Shown here one piece after another: positions 38,726-47,235 of a DNA stretch of 64,000 nt (within the stretch, counting starts at the first letter, position 1; the number at the start of each line of letters is the position of its first letter). Where the stretch lies: NCBI RefSeq assembly GCF_045291395.1, contig NZ_CP152342.1:2418001-2482000 (forward strand), given 5' to 3'. Source of the stretch: MR-S7 sp000400995. GTDB lineage: Bacteria; Pseudomonadota; Gammaproteobacteria; Burkholderiales; Burkholderiaceae_C. A model generated the notes under the pieces. That model was not told the DNA's origin, ran no database searches, and saw only the letters and a list, made by a program, of their open reading frames with translations. Made by a program: the position numbers and the translations under genes.

Positions 38726-39544
38726 TCAAAGGGATTGCACGATGCGCCGGCGCGGCGCGGTCGCCTCGGCCGCCACCATGCGCGCGCTGCGCTCGTGCGC
38801 GCCGTGGGCCAGCTCGTCGATCAGCACGGCCTCGGGCAGGTTGTGCCAGTAGCGCCGGGGCATCTCCTTTTTCATCATGCCGGTCTTCAGCCGCGCGGGG
38901 TTGAAGATGCTGCGGTAATAGGTGAGCCACAGCGCCTCGCCCGCGTCGGGCGGCGGGGCGTCGGCGCGCTGGGCGCCGGGGCCCACGTGCAGCGCGGCGC
39001 CGTCCCAGCGCACGCTGGCGTCGGGCGTGAGGATGGCCCAGTGCATCTGCGTGAAGCGGCGCACGAAGAAGCCGGCGTTGGCCTCGGTGATGTAGTGGTC
39101 GGGCTCGAACCAGGCGACCTGCACGGTGCGGCCCGCGCCGTCCGCCACGGGGCGGAAGCGCACGAAGGCGTGCATCTTGTGCATGTCGCGCGCCACGGCG
39201 TGGGCCATGTGGCGGGCCTGCACGCGGTCTGCGTCGAGCGGATCGCGGCGCAGGGCGTCATCGCGCGACAGGCGCCACAGCAGGCGGTACATGAGGGCGA
39301 AGCGCGCAGGGTCGCGGTGCAGCACGATGCGCTCGCACAGGCGCACGAAGCTCTGGGGCACGTGCGGCGCGGGGCCGGGCGGCGATGGCAATGGGTCTGC
39401 GGGCGCGGCGAACAGGTCGTGCTCGGCATCCTGCGCGGTGCGCCACAACACCTCCTGCGGCGGCACGCCGGCCTGCGCCAGCGCGCGGGCGGCGCGGCGA
39501 AAGCCTGGCCAATCCGTGGGATGCGCCAGGGTGACGGTGTGCAT
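38726..39544 (-). CDS. TIGR03915/DUF4130 putative DNA metabolism protein
   Basis: This is a 272-residue protein. PTDWPGFRRAARALAQAGVP, VPQSFVRLCERIVLHRDP, and YYRSIFNPARLKTGMMKKEM with RRYWHNLPEA match the DUF4130/TIGR03915 family. This family always travels with a radical SAM partner, often with a uracil-DNA glycosylase-like domain. ATG 39544 directly follows the partner's stop. A DNA-repair role is proposed for the family but has not been shown. Confidence 0.85.
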   Translation of the reverse strand: MHTVTLAHPTDWPGFRRAARALAQAGVPPQEVLWRTAQDAEHDLFAAPADPLPSPPGPAPHVPQSFVRLCERIVLHRDPARFALMYRLLWRLSRDDALRRDPLDADRVQARHMAHAVARDMHKMHAFVRFRPVADGAGRTVQVAWFEPDHYITEANAGFFVRRFTQMHWAILTPDASVRWDGAALHVGPGAQRADAPPPDAGEALWLTYYRSIFNPARLKTGMMKKEMPRRYWHNLPEAVLIDELAHGAHERSARMVAAEATAPRRRIVQSL

Positions 39545-39545
39545 G

Positions 39546-40814
39546 TCAGCTAAACAGCGGGAGTTGCGCAGGGGGTGAAGCCAAGCGCGCGGCGAGGTCG
39601 GCGGCATCCAGCGCGCGGCCGGGGCGGTGGTCGGCCGCCTCCACGAAGGGAAGCACCTTTTTCAACGGCACGCGCAGCCGCAGCAGATCGGCATGGCGCA
39701 GGCGGCGCACGCGGCGCGCGGCCAGCAGGCGGTCGACGGTGGCCACGCCCAGGCCGGGCACGCGCAGCAGCAGCTCGCGCGGGGCGGTGTTCAGGTTGAC
39801 GGGGAAGCGCTCGCGGTGCGCCAGGGCCCAGGCGAGCTTGGGGTCGATGTCCAGCGCCAGCATGCCGTCGCCATGCCGGGTGGGCACGATCTCCTCGTGC
39901 GTGAAGCCGTAGAAGCGCATGAGCCAGTCGGCCTGGTAGAGCCGGTGCTCGCGCACCACGGGCGGCGCAGCCAGCGGCAGGGCGCGCGCCGCGTCGGGGA
40001 TGGGGCTGAAGGCCGAGTAATAGACGCGCCGCAGCCGGTGCGCGCCGTAGAGGCCGCTGCTCGCGGCGAGGATGGTGCGGTCGTCGGCGGCGTCTGCCCC
40101 CACGATCATTTGCGTGCTCTGCCCGCCGGGCGCGAAGTGCGGGGCGGCGGCGCGGCGCGGGGCGGCGGACGAGGGCCGGGCCCGCGCCTGCTCCTTGCGC
40201 GCCTGCCGCGCGTCCTCGATGCGCACCGCCATGCGCGCCATGGAGCGCGTGATGGCCGCACCGTTCTTCTGCGGCGCCAGCGCGGCCAGGCCCTCGCGCG
40301 TGGGCAGTTCCACGTTGATGCTCAGGCGGTCGGCGTAGCGGCCCGCGCGCTCCAGCAGCTCGGGCGCTGCGTCGGGGATGGTCTTCAGGTGGATGTAGCC
40401 GCGGAAGTCGTGCTCCTCGCGCAGCACGCGGGCCACTTCCACCACCTGCTCCATGGTGTAGTCGGGGCTCTGGATGATGCCGCTGGAGAGGAACAGCCCC
40501 TCGATGCAGTTGCGCCGGTAGAAGTCCAGCGTGAGCGCCACCACCTCGGCCACGGTGAAGCGGGCGCGCGGCACGTTGCTGCTGACGCGGTTGACGCAGT
40601 ACAGGCAGTCGTACTGGCAGTAGTTGGTGAGCAGCACCTTGAGCAGCGAGATGCAGCGCCCGTCCGGCGCGTAGCTGTGGCAGATGCCCATGCCCTCGGT
40701 GGAGCCCATGCCCCGCCCGCCCACGGAATCGCGCGGCGCGGCGCCGCTGGACGCGCAGGAAGCGTCGTACTTGGCCGCATCGGCCAGGATGGCGAGCTTG
40801 GATTGCAAATTCAC
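39546..40814 (-). CDS. Putative DNA modification/repair radical SAM protein (TIGR03916)
   Basis: This is a 422-residue protein. The radical SAM cluster is CQYDCLYC in LLTNYCQYDCLYCVNRVS. GMGICHSYAPDGRCISLLKV is the family signature before it. The C-terminal part has a helix-hairpin-helix (NTAPRELLLRVPGLG), supporting DNA contact. An extra Arg/Pro-rich insert lies near residues 205-230. It forms an operon with the DUF4130 gene. Confidence 0.87.
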   Translation of the reverse strand: MNLQSKLAILADAAKYDASCASSGAAPRDSVGGRGMGSTEGMGICHSYAPDGRCISLLKVLLTNYCQYDCLYCVNRVSSNVPRARFTVAEVVALTLDFYRRNCIEGLFLSSGIIQSPDYTMEQVVEVARVLREEHDFRGYIHLKTIPDAAPELLERAGRYADRLSINVELPTREGLAALAPQKNGAAITRSMARMAVRIEDARQARKEQARARPSSAAPRRAAAPHFAPGGQSTQMIVGADAADDRTILAASSGLYGAHRLRRVYYSAFSPIPDAARALPLAAPPVVREHRLYQADWLMRFYGFTHEEIVPTRHGDGMLALDIDPKLAWALAHRERFPVNLNTAPRELLLRVPGLGVATVDRLLAARRVRRLRHADLLRLRVPLKKVLPFVEAADHRPGRALDAADLAARLASPPAQLPLFS

Positions 40815-40879
40815 TGTATGAATTTACAGTAAATCATTCCCGCATGCCAAGCCCGGCCATTTCTTTTACTACATAAAAA

Positions 40880-40916
40880 ATAGCTTCCAGCGCTTGCTGC
40901 ACAAGCGCTGGAAGCC
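40880..40916 (+). repeat. Dispersed hairpin repeat, copy R2
   Basis: ATAGCTTCCAGCGCTTGCTG forms a strong hairpin with ACAAGCGCTGGAAGCC. It is related to R1 and R3 and lies between the radical SAM and Bug-receptor genes. Confidence 0.7.
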
Positions 40917-40938
40917 GATTTGGCTTGAAACCCGTGGC

Positions 40939-41916
40939 TTATTCGGCTTCGATCCTGGAGCTCTTGATCACGCCCGCCCAGTTGGCGTAGTCGGCCTTCA
41001 CGCGCTCGCCCAGTTGCTGCGGGCCCAGGTAGTCGGCCGTGGCGCCCTGCTCCTCGGCCTTCTTGCGGAAGGCCGGGTCTTCGACCACCTTCTTCAGGTC
41101 GGCGGCCAGCTTGTCGATGACCGGCTTGGGCACGGCGGCGGGCGCGAACAGCGCGAACCACGACGTGGCGTTCACGCCCGGGTAGCCCGCCTCGGCCGTG
41201 GTGGGCGCGTTGGGCAGGCTGGGCAGGCGCTCCTTGCCCGTCACGGCCAGCACGCGCAGCTTGCCGGACTGGATGTGCGGCATGAACGGCGGCGCGGTGC
41301 CGAAGGTCAGGTCCACCTGCCCGCCCAGCAGGTCCTGCAGCGCGGGGCCGGTGCCCTTGTAGGGCACGTGCACCATCTTGACGCCGCCCTGCTGCTCCAG
41401 CATTGCGCCGGTCACGTGCTGCAGCGAGCCGTTGCCGGACGATGCGTAGTTGAGCTTGCCGGGGTTGGCCTTGGCGTAGGCGATCAGCTCGGGCAGCGTC
41501 TTCACCGGCAGGCCGTCGCGCACCACGATGATCTGCGGGGCCGAGATCACGTTGGCGATGGGCTGGAAGTCCTTCAGGTCCCACTGCGGCGCCTTCGTCA
41601 GGTGCGGCGAGATGACGTGGTAGCCCGAGTACTGCATGAGCAGCGTGTAGCCGTCGGGCTCCGCGCGCTTGACGATGCTGGCGGCGATGGCGCCGTTGCC
41701 ACCGCCCTTGTTGTCCGCCACCACCGACTGGCCCAGCACCGGGCCCAGCGCCTGCGCGACCATGCGCGCAGACAGGTCGGTGGTGCCGCCCGCCGCCGTG
41801 GGCACGACGAAGGTCACGGGCTTGGCCGGGTAGCCCTGCGCTGCAGCGCCGCCGGCGCAGGCCAGGGCTGCGGCGGCGAGCGCCAGGGTGGTGAATTGCT
41901 TGCGTGTGATGCGCAT
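40939..41916 (-). CDS. Tripartite tricarboxylate transporter substrate-binding protein (Bug family)
   Basis: This 325-residue periplasmic protein has a signal peptide (FTTLALAAAALACAGGAAA). YPAKPVTFVVPTAAGGTTDL is the Bug signature, followed by the usual KTLPELIAYAKANPGKLNYA and GSLQHVTGAMLE blocks. It captures a carboxylate or related small acid. It is the last gene of the LysR-controlled operon, so the ligand is probably the precursor handled by the CoA-transferase and lyase. Confidence 0.9.
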   Translation of the reverse strand: MRITRKQFTTLALAAAALACAGGAAAQGYPAKPVTFVVPTAAGGTTDLSARMVAQALGPVLGQSVVADNKGGGNGAIAASIVKRAEPDGYTLLMQYSGYHVISPHLTKAPQWDLKDFQPIANVISAPQIIVVRDGLPVKTLPELIAYAKANPGKLNYASSGNGSLQHVTGAMLEQQGGVKMVHVPYKGTGPALQDLLGGQVDLTFGTAPPFMPHIQSGKLRVLAVTGKERLPSLPNAPTTAEAGYPGVNATSWFALFAPAAVPKPVIDKLAADLKKVVEDPAFRKKAEEQGATADYLGPQQLGERVKADYANWAGVIKSSRIEAE

Positions 41917-41942
41917 GGTGCGTGTCTCCTCTGGTAAAAAAA

Positions 41943-42920
41943 TCAGGTGTTCCGTGCCAGCGCGCGTTCGCGGATGGCCTCGAAGTCGGCGGACGCCGGG
42001 TGCAGATCCAGCCGCTGGCCGGCCTTGGCGATCTGGCCCGGAATGTCGTGGCCGATCAGCGCCGGCAGGCGCCGCGCCACGGCCAGCAGCGCGGGCAGAT
42101 CGATCCCCGTGCCATAACCCATGAGCTGCAGCGCATGCGCCACCTCCTCGGTGCAGACGTTGCCCGACGCGCCCGGCGCGTAGGGGCAGCCGCCCAGGCC
42201 GCCCAGCGAGGCATCAAAGCGGCTCGCGCCCGCGTCGATGGCCGCGAGCACGTTGGCCAGGCCCATGCCGCGCGTGTTGTGGAAATGCAGCGTGAACGCC
42301 ATTCCCGGCCAGCGCGCGAGCGCACCTGCCGTGAGCTGCGCCACCTGCGTGGGATAGGCCATGCCCGTGGTGTCGCACAGCGTCACGCCCTGCACGCCCA
42401 GATCCGCGAAGCGCTGCACCCAGGCGAAGGCTTCTTCCTGCAGCACGTCGCCCTCCATCGGGCAACCGAACACGCACGAAAGCGAGACATTCACCGCCAC
42501 GCGCGCGTCCTGCGCCATGGCGATCACCATGGAGAGCGCGGCGAACGACTGCGCGCGCGTCATGCGCAGGTTGCACAGGTTGTGCGTCTCGCTCACCGAC
42601 ATGACGAGGTTCAGCTCGTCCGTGCGCGCCTCGATGGCCCGCTCGGCCCCGCGCGCATTGGGCACCAGCGCGGTGTAGACCGTGTCGGGGCCGCGCTCGA
42701 TCTCGCGCATCACGATCTCGGCATCGCGCAGCGCGGGGATGGCCGTGGGCGAGGTGAACGAGGTCACCTCGATCTTCGGCAGGCCTGCCGCCGACAGGGC
42801 GTTGACCAGCGCGATCTTGTCCTCGGTCGGCACGAACTGGCATTCCATCTGCAGGCCGTCGCGCATGCCCACGTCGCACAGTTCGATGCGGCGGCCCGCG
42901 CCGTTCCAGACGCTGTTCAT
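41943..42920 (-). CDS. Hydroxymethylglutaryl-CoA lyase-family protein
   Basis: This 325-residue TIM-barrel protein has ELCDVGMRDGLQMECQFVPT with the catalytic DxxxRDGLQ. Also present are LVPNARGAERA, SVSETHNLCNLRMT, TLCDTTGMAYP, the metal-binding HFHNTRGMGLANV, and GLGGCPYAPGASGNVCTEE with the catalytic Cys. It cleaves 3-hydroxy-3-methylglutaryl-CoA or a close analogue such as citramalyl-CoA. ATG overlaps the CoA-transferase stop. Confidence 0.88.
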   Translation of the reverse strand: MNSVWNGAGRRIELCDVGMRDGLQMECQFVPTEDKIALVNALSAAGLPKIEVTSFTSPTAIPALRDAEIVMREIERGPDTVYTALVPNARGAERAIEARTDELNLVMSVSETHNLCNLRMTRAQSFAALSMVIAMAQDARVAVNVSLSCVFGCPMEGDVLQEEAFAWVQRFADLGVQGVTLCDTTGMAYPTQVAQLTAGALARWPGMAFTLHFHNTRGMGLANVLAAIDAGASRFDASLGGLGGCPYAPGASGNVCTEEVAHALQLMGYGTGIDLPALLAVARRLPALIGHDIPGQIAKAGQRLDLHPASADFEAIRERALARNT

Positions 42921-44143
42921 TGGATGACTCCCTTGCCGCGCAGCAGCGCGATCTGTTCCGTGGAAAGGCCCGCCTCGGCCAGCACCGCGTCGGTGTCGTC
43001 GCCCAGGTGCGGCGCGCTGCTGCGGATGGTGCCCGGCGTGCCCGAGAGCTTGGGCACGATGCCCGGCACGGTTACTTCGTGGCCGTCGCGCGTCTGCTGG
43101 GTCAGCAGCATTCCGCGCGCCTGGTAGTGCGGGTCCTCGGCAATGTCCTTGGCCGTGTAGACCTTGCCCGCCGGCACGCGCGCGGCGGCCAGCAGCTCCA
43201 TCACCTGGGCCACGGTGCGCGCTTGCGTCCAGGCGCCAATCGCCGCGTCGATCTCGCCCACGCGCGCCACGCGGCCCGCGTTGTCGGCCAGTTGCGGGTC
43301 ATCCGCCAAATCCTGCCTGCCGATGGTCGCCATCAGCCGCTTGAAAATGCTGTCGCCATTGCCGGCCACCAGCACCCAGCCGTCCTGGCACGGGTAGGCG
43401 TTGCTCGGCGCGATGCCCGGCAGCGCGCTGCCCGCCGCCTCGCGCACCGCGCCGAAGGCGCTGTACTCGGGGATCAGGCTTTCCATGCAGTTGAACACCG
43501 CCTCGTGCAGCGCCACGTCGATCACCTGGCCCGCGCCGCCATTCACCTTGCGGTGGTAGAGCGCCATCATCACGCCGATGGCCCCGTGCAGCGCCGCCAG
43601 CGTGTCGCCGATCGACACGCCCACGCGCACCGGCACGCGGCCCGGCTCGGCCGTGAGGTGACGCAGGCCGCCCATGGCCTCGCCGATCACGCCGAAGCCC
43701 GGCAGGTCGCGGTACGGCCCCGTCTGGCCGTAGCCCGAGATGCGCAGGATGACCAGGCCCGGGTTCAGCGCGTGCAGCTCGGCAGGCGACATGCCCCAGC
43801 CCTCCAGCGTGCCGGGGCGGAAGTTCTCGATCAGCACGTCGGCCTCGGCGATCAGCTTGCACGCTATCGCTTGCGCCTCGGCCTGGCGCAGGTCCAGCGC
43901 CACCGACTTCTTGTTGCGCGACTGCACCTGCCACCAGACCGAGGTGCCCTCCTTGATGAGCCGCCAGTTGCGCAGCGGGTCGCCCGCTCCGACCGCCTCG
44001 ATCTTGACGACCTCGGCGCCGAACTCGCCCAGCGTCTTGCCGCAGAACGGGCCCGCGATGAGCTGGCCCATCTCGATCACGCGCACGCCGGCCAGCGCGG
44101 CCGCAGGCGCGGCGGGGGTGGTTGTCTCTGGTGTCTGTTGCAT
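42917..44143 (-). CDS. CaiB/BaiF class III CoA-transferase
   Basis: This is a 408-residue protein. LAGVRVIEMGQLIAGPFCGK, then LGEFGAEVVKIEAVGAGDPL, RNKKSVALDLR, and ENFRPGTLEGWGMSPAEL are standard for the family. It moves CoA between acids. Paired with an HMG-CoA-lyase-like enzyme it would activate an imported acid for cleavage. It is divergent from a LysR gene. The start at ATG 44143 has a poor ribosome site, and an in-frame start about 20 codons upstream is possible. Confidence 0.88.
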   Translation of the reverse strand: MQQTPETTTPAAPAAALAGVRVIEMGQLIAGPFCGKTLGEFGAEVVKIEAVGAGDPLRNWRLIKEGTSVWWQVQSRNKKSVALDLRQAEAQAIACKLIAEADVLIENFRPGTLEGWGMSPAELHALNPGLVILRISGYGQTGPYRDLPGFGVIGEAMGGLRHLTAEPGRVPVRVGVSIGDTLAALHGAIGVMMALYHRKVNGGAGQVIDVALHEAVFNCMESLIPEYSAFGAVREAAGSALPGIAPSNAYPCQDGWVLVAGNGDSIFKRLMATIGRQDLADDPQLADNAGRVARVGEIDAAIGAWTQARTVAQVMELLAAARVPAGKVYTAKDIAEDPHYQARGMLLTQQTRDGHEVTVPGIVPKLSGTPGTIRSSAPHLGDDTDAVLAEAGLSTEQIALLRGKGVIQ

Positions 44144-44186
44144 GGCGGCGGATGATGCGGCGCGCCGCGCGCGGCGCAAAACGCTC

Positions 44187-44206
44187 GATTGCGAAGCTGC
44201 CATCGC
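44187..44206. promoter_or_regulatory. Probable LysR operator
   Basis: TTGCGA and TCGCAA form a perfect inverted repeat with an 8-base spacer in the 96-base gap between the divergent LysR and CoA-transferase genes. Confidence 0.5.
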
Positions 44207-44239
44207 AAACCGGCATGGCCGGCAGTACCATCGCCAGCC

Positions 44240-45124
44240 ATGAAGCTCGACCCGGTCTCCCTGCGCCTGTTCGTCGCGGTGATGGAAGAAAACGCCATCG
44301 CCCGCGCCGCCGCGCGCGAGCACATCGCCCCCTCGGCCGCCAGCCGCCGCCTGGCCGAGCTGGAAGCCGCGCTGCAGGTGGAGCTGTTCACGCGCAGCAA
44401 CCGGGGCACCGAACCCACGGCCGCCGCCTACGCGCTGCTGCACATGGCGCGCGGCGTGCTCAACGAGATGGACGGCATCGCCGCGCAGATGCGCGACTTC
44501 CGCGCCGGCGTGCGCGGCCACGTGCGCGTGGTGGCCAACATCTCGGCCATCACCCAGTTCCTGCCCGCCGAGCTGCAGCGCTTCATGACCGCGCACCCGC
44601 AGGTCGACGTGCGGCTGCACGAGCAGATCAGCACCGCCGTGGCCCGCTCGGTGGCCGAGAACGCGGCCGACGTGGGCATCCTCACCCACGGCAGCTACGG
44701 CGAGCGCGTCACGCTGCTGCCCTACCGCGAGGACGAGCTGGTCCTCATCGTGCCCGCGGGCCACAGCCTCGCACGCAGGCAGCGCGTGCGCCTGGCCGAC
44801 GCCCTGCCCTGCGACTTCGTGGGCATGCACCCGGGCAGCGCCATCAACAACCTGCTCACGCGCGCGGCGGCGGAGCTGGAGATGCCGCTCAAGCTGCGCA
44901 TGCAGGTCACCGGCTACGACGCGCTGTGCCTCATGGTCTCCGCCGGGCTCGGCGTGGGCATGCTGCCGCGCGGCAGCGCGCAGATCTACCGCGGCACGCT
45001 GGCGATCCGCGCCATCCCCCTGGCCGAGCCCTGGGCGCGGCGGCGGCTATCGCTGTGCGTGCGCTCGGAAGAATCGCTCACCCGCGTCGCCCGGCTGCTG
45101 GTCGACCACCTGCGCGCGCCATGA
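44240..45124 (+). CDS. LysR-family transcriptional regulator
   Basis: This is a 294-residue protein. The N-terminal winged HTH is LDPVSLRLFVAVMEENAIAR, then EHIAPSAASRRLAELEAAL. The C-terminal effector domain is of normal length. It is divergent from, and likely controls, the CoA-transferase/lyase/Bug operon through the inverted repeat between them. Its stop overlaps the earP ATG, so earP may share its transcript. Confidence 0.9.
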   Translation: MKLDPVSLRLFVAVMEENAIARAAAREHIAPSAASRRLAELEAALQVELFTRSNRGTEPTAAAYALLHMARGVLNEMDGIAAQMRDFRAGVRGHVRVVANISAITQFLPAELQRFMTAHPQVDVRLHEQISTAVARSVAENAADVGILTHGSYGERVTLLPYREDELVLIVPAGHSLARRQRVRLADALPCDFVGMHPGSAINNLLTRAAAELEMPLKLRMQVTGYDALCLMVSAGLGVGMLPRGSAQIYRGTLAIRAIPLAEPWARRRLSLCVRSEESLTRVARLLVDHLRAP

Positions 45125-46200
45125 GCCAGGCGGCCGTGCTGCGCTGGGACCTGTTCTGCCAGGTCATCGACAACTACGGCGACATCGGCGTGTGCTGGCG
45201 CTTGGCCGCCGACCTGGGCGCGCGCGGCCACGCCGTGCGCCTATGGGTGGACGACGCCAGCGCCCTCGCCTGGATGGCGCCGCAAGGCGCGCCCGGCGTG
45301 CAGGTGCGGCCCTGGCCCGCAGAGGCGCCCGAGGACGGCCCGGGCGACGTGGTGGTCGAAGCCTTCGGCTGCGAGATCGCCCCCGGCTTCGTGGCCGCCA
45401 TCGCCCGCCGCAGGCCGGTGTGGATCAACCTCGAATACCTGAGCGCCGAAGGCTACGTGGAGCGCTGCCACCGCCTGCCCTCGCCCCTGATGAGCAGCCC
45501 CGGCGCGGGCCTCGTGCGCTGGTTCTTCTACCCTGGCTTCACGCCGCGCACCGGCGGGTTGCTGCGCGAGGGCGGCCTGGCCGAACGCCAGCGCGCCTTC
45601 GACCGCCAGGGCTGGCGCGCGCGCCGCGGCATCGCGCCGCACGCGCTGGCCGTCTCGCTGTTCTGCTACGAGCCGCCCGCCCTGCCCCTGCTGCTCGAGG
45701 AACTGCGCGCACGCGGCGACGCGCGGCTGCTCGTCACGCCGGGACGTGCCACCGCAGCAGTTTTGAACGAAATTGACCTCCAGCGCTTATCCAGCAAGCG
45801 CGAGCAGCTATCAATTTCATACCTGGAGCCCTGCCCCCAGAGCGCCTTCGACGAAATGCTCTGGGCCTGCGACCTGAACTTCGTGCGCGGCGAGGACTCG
45901 CTGGTGCGCGCCCTCTGGGCGGGCCAGCCCTTCGTCTGGCACATCTACCCGCAGCACGACGGCGCGCACCACGCCAAGCTGCACGCCTTCCTGGACTGGC
46001 TGCAGGCCCCCGCCTCGCTGCGGCATGCGCACGCGCTGTGGAACGGGCTGGAAGGCCTGCCGCAGGCGCCCGCGCTGCCGCCGCTGGACGCCGCCCTGCT
46101 CGCCGAGTGGGGCGCCTGCGTGCGCGCCGCGCGCGCGCGGCTGCTGCAGCAGAGCGACTTGTTGACCCAGCTGCTGGGGTTCGTCAGCGAAAAAAGCTAG
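45121..46200 (+). CDS. earP: EF-P arginine rhamnosyltransferase EarP, with repeat insertion
   Basis: This is a 359-residue protein. CQVIDNYGDIGVCWRLAADL contains the conserved Asp residues of the active site; the C-terminal CDLNFVRGEDSLVRALWAGQ is also typical. It transfers rhamnose from dTDP-rhamnose to EF-P Arg32. Residues about 219-231 are encoded by a copy of the dispersed repeat (45777-45811) inserted in frame in the region before YLEPCPQSAFDEMLW. Just upstream of efp, as expected. Confidence 0.92.
   Translation: MSQAAVLRWDLFCQVIDNYGDIGVCWRLAADLGARGHAVRLWVDDASALAWMAPQGAPGVQVRPWPAEAPEDGPGDVVVEAFGCEIAPGFVAAIARRRPVWINLEYLSAEGYVERCHRLPSPLMSSPGAGLVRWFFYPGFTPRTGGLLREGGLAERQRAFDRQGWRARRGIAPHALAVSLFCYEPPALPLLLEELRARGDARLLVTPGRATAAVLNEIDLQRLSSKREQLSISYLEPCPQSAFDEMLWACDLNFVRGEDSLVRALWAGQPFVWHIYPQHDGAHHAKLHAFLDWLQAPASLRHAHALWNGLEGLPQAPALPPLDAALLAEWGACVRAARARLLQQSDLLTQLLGFVSEKS
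45777..45811 (-). repeat. Dispersed hairpin repeat, copy R3, inside earP
   Basis: The reverse complement is identical over 35 bases to R1 (38680-38714). It supplies about 12 in-frame codons of earP. Confidence 0.8.
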
Positions 46201-46369
46201 AATCCGTGGTTTTGCGCCATACCAAGGCGGCACGCGAGCGTGCCCAGCCGGCGCCCCCGCCGCGGAACATGCGCCGGGGTGGAAGGCGGCCCTGCTGACG
46301 CAACACCACGGGCCACGCCCGCCCGCCCCGACTTGTGGAGCGGCCCAACCTTTCACTCCCAAGCACGCC

Positions 46370-46924
46370 ATGAAAATCGCTCAAGAAATCCGCGCCGGCA
46401 ACGTGATCATGCAGGGCAAAGACCCCATGATCGTCCTCAAGACCGAATACGCCCGCGGCGGCCGTGGTGCCGCCACCGTGCGCATGAAGCTCAAGGCCCT
46501 GCTGTCCAACATGGGCACCGAAGTCGTCTTCAAGGCCGACGACAAGATCGACAACGTGATCCTCGACAAGAAGGAGTGCACCTACTCCTACTTCGCCGAC
46601 CCGATGTACGTCTGGATGGACACCGAGTACAACCAGTACGAAGTGGAAGCCGCCAACATGGGCGACGCCATCAGCTACCTGGAAGACGGCATGTCCGCCG
46701 AAGTGGTGTTCTACGACGGCAAGGCCATCTCCGTGGAACTGCCCACCAGCGTGGAGCGCGAGATCACCTGGACGGAACCCGCCGTGAAGGGCGACACGTC
46801 CGGCAAGGTGCTCAAGCCCGCCAAGATCGCCACCGGCTTCGAGGTGCCCGTGCCCCTGTTCGTGGACCAGGGCGACAAGATCGAAATCGACACGCGCACC
46901 GGCGAATACCGCAAGCGCGTCTGA
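46370..46924 (+). CDS. efp: Translation elongation factor P
   Basis: This is a 184-residue protein. The KOW domain comes first, with the modified loop ARGGRGAATV placing Arg at position 32, the EarP substrate; two OB domains follow. The C-terminal GDKIEIDTRTGEYRKRV is standard. It relieves ribosome stalling at polyproline. A 169-base leader separates it from earP. Confidence 0.97.
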   Translation: MKIAQEIRAGNVIMQGKDPMIVLKTEYARGGRGAATVRMKLKALLSNMGTEVVFKADDKIDNVILDKKECTYSYFADPMYVWMDTEYNQYEVEAANMGDAISYLEDGMSAEVVFYDGKAISVELPTSVEREITWTEPAVKGDTSGKVLKPAKIATGFEVPVPLFVDQGDKIEIDTRTGEYRKRV

Positions 46925-46945
46925 TCGCGCGCTGCGCTGCTTCAA

Positions 46946-46976
46946 AAAAGGCTTCCTCCGGGAAGCCTTTTTGTTT
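46946..46976. terminator. Bidirectional terminator after efp
   Basis: AAGGCTTCC/GGAAGCCTT with a 4-base loop has A-runs on one side and T-runs on the other, so it works for efp and for the convergent 46979 gene. Confidence 0.85.
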
Positions 46977-46978
46977 TT

Positions 46979-47230
46979 CTACACCCGCTTCACGCGCCGG
47001 CGGTAGTCGCCCACGTTGTTGCCGGTGATCTGCGTGGCCTGCGTGCCCCGCACTTCGCTCACCTTCGCATCCGCATCGGCGCCCGTGGCGGGCTGGGCGG
47101 TGATGTGGGTCTCGTGCTCGAAGCCGTGCGACTTGTCGGTATTGCGGTAGTAGCGGTAGAGCATCCAGTACAGCCCCACCGCGCTGGCCGGCCCGAGGGC
47201 CAGCAGGAAAAGAATGCTGTCGTCGTTCAT
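46979..47230 (-). CDS. Small membrane protein of the SPFH operon
   Basis: This is an 83-residue protein. One membrane segment near the N-terminus (DDSILFLLALGPASAVGLYW) is followed by a tyrosine-rich turn (MLYRYYRNTDKSHGFEHET) and a polar tail. ATG 47230 follows the previous stop by 5 bases. It probably works with the zinc-ribbon and SPFH proteins. No named family. Confidence 0.65.
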   Translation of the reverse strand: MNDDSILFLLALGPASAVGLYWMLYRYYRNTDKSHGFEHETHITAQPATGADADAKVSEVRGTQATQITGNNVGDYRRRVKRV

Positions 47231-47235
47231 GGTGT

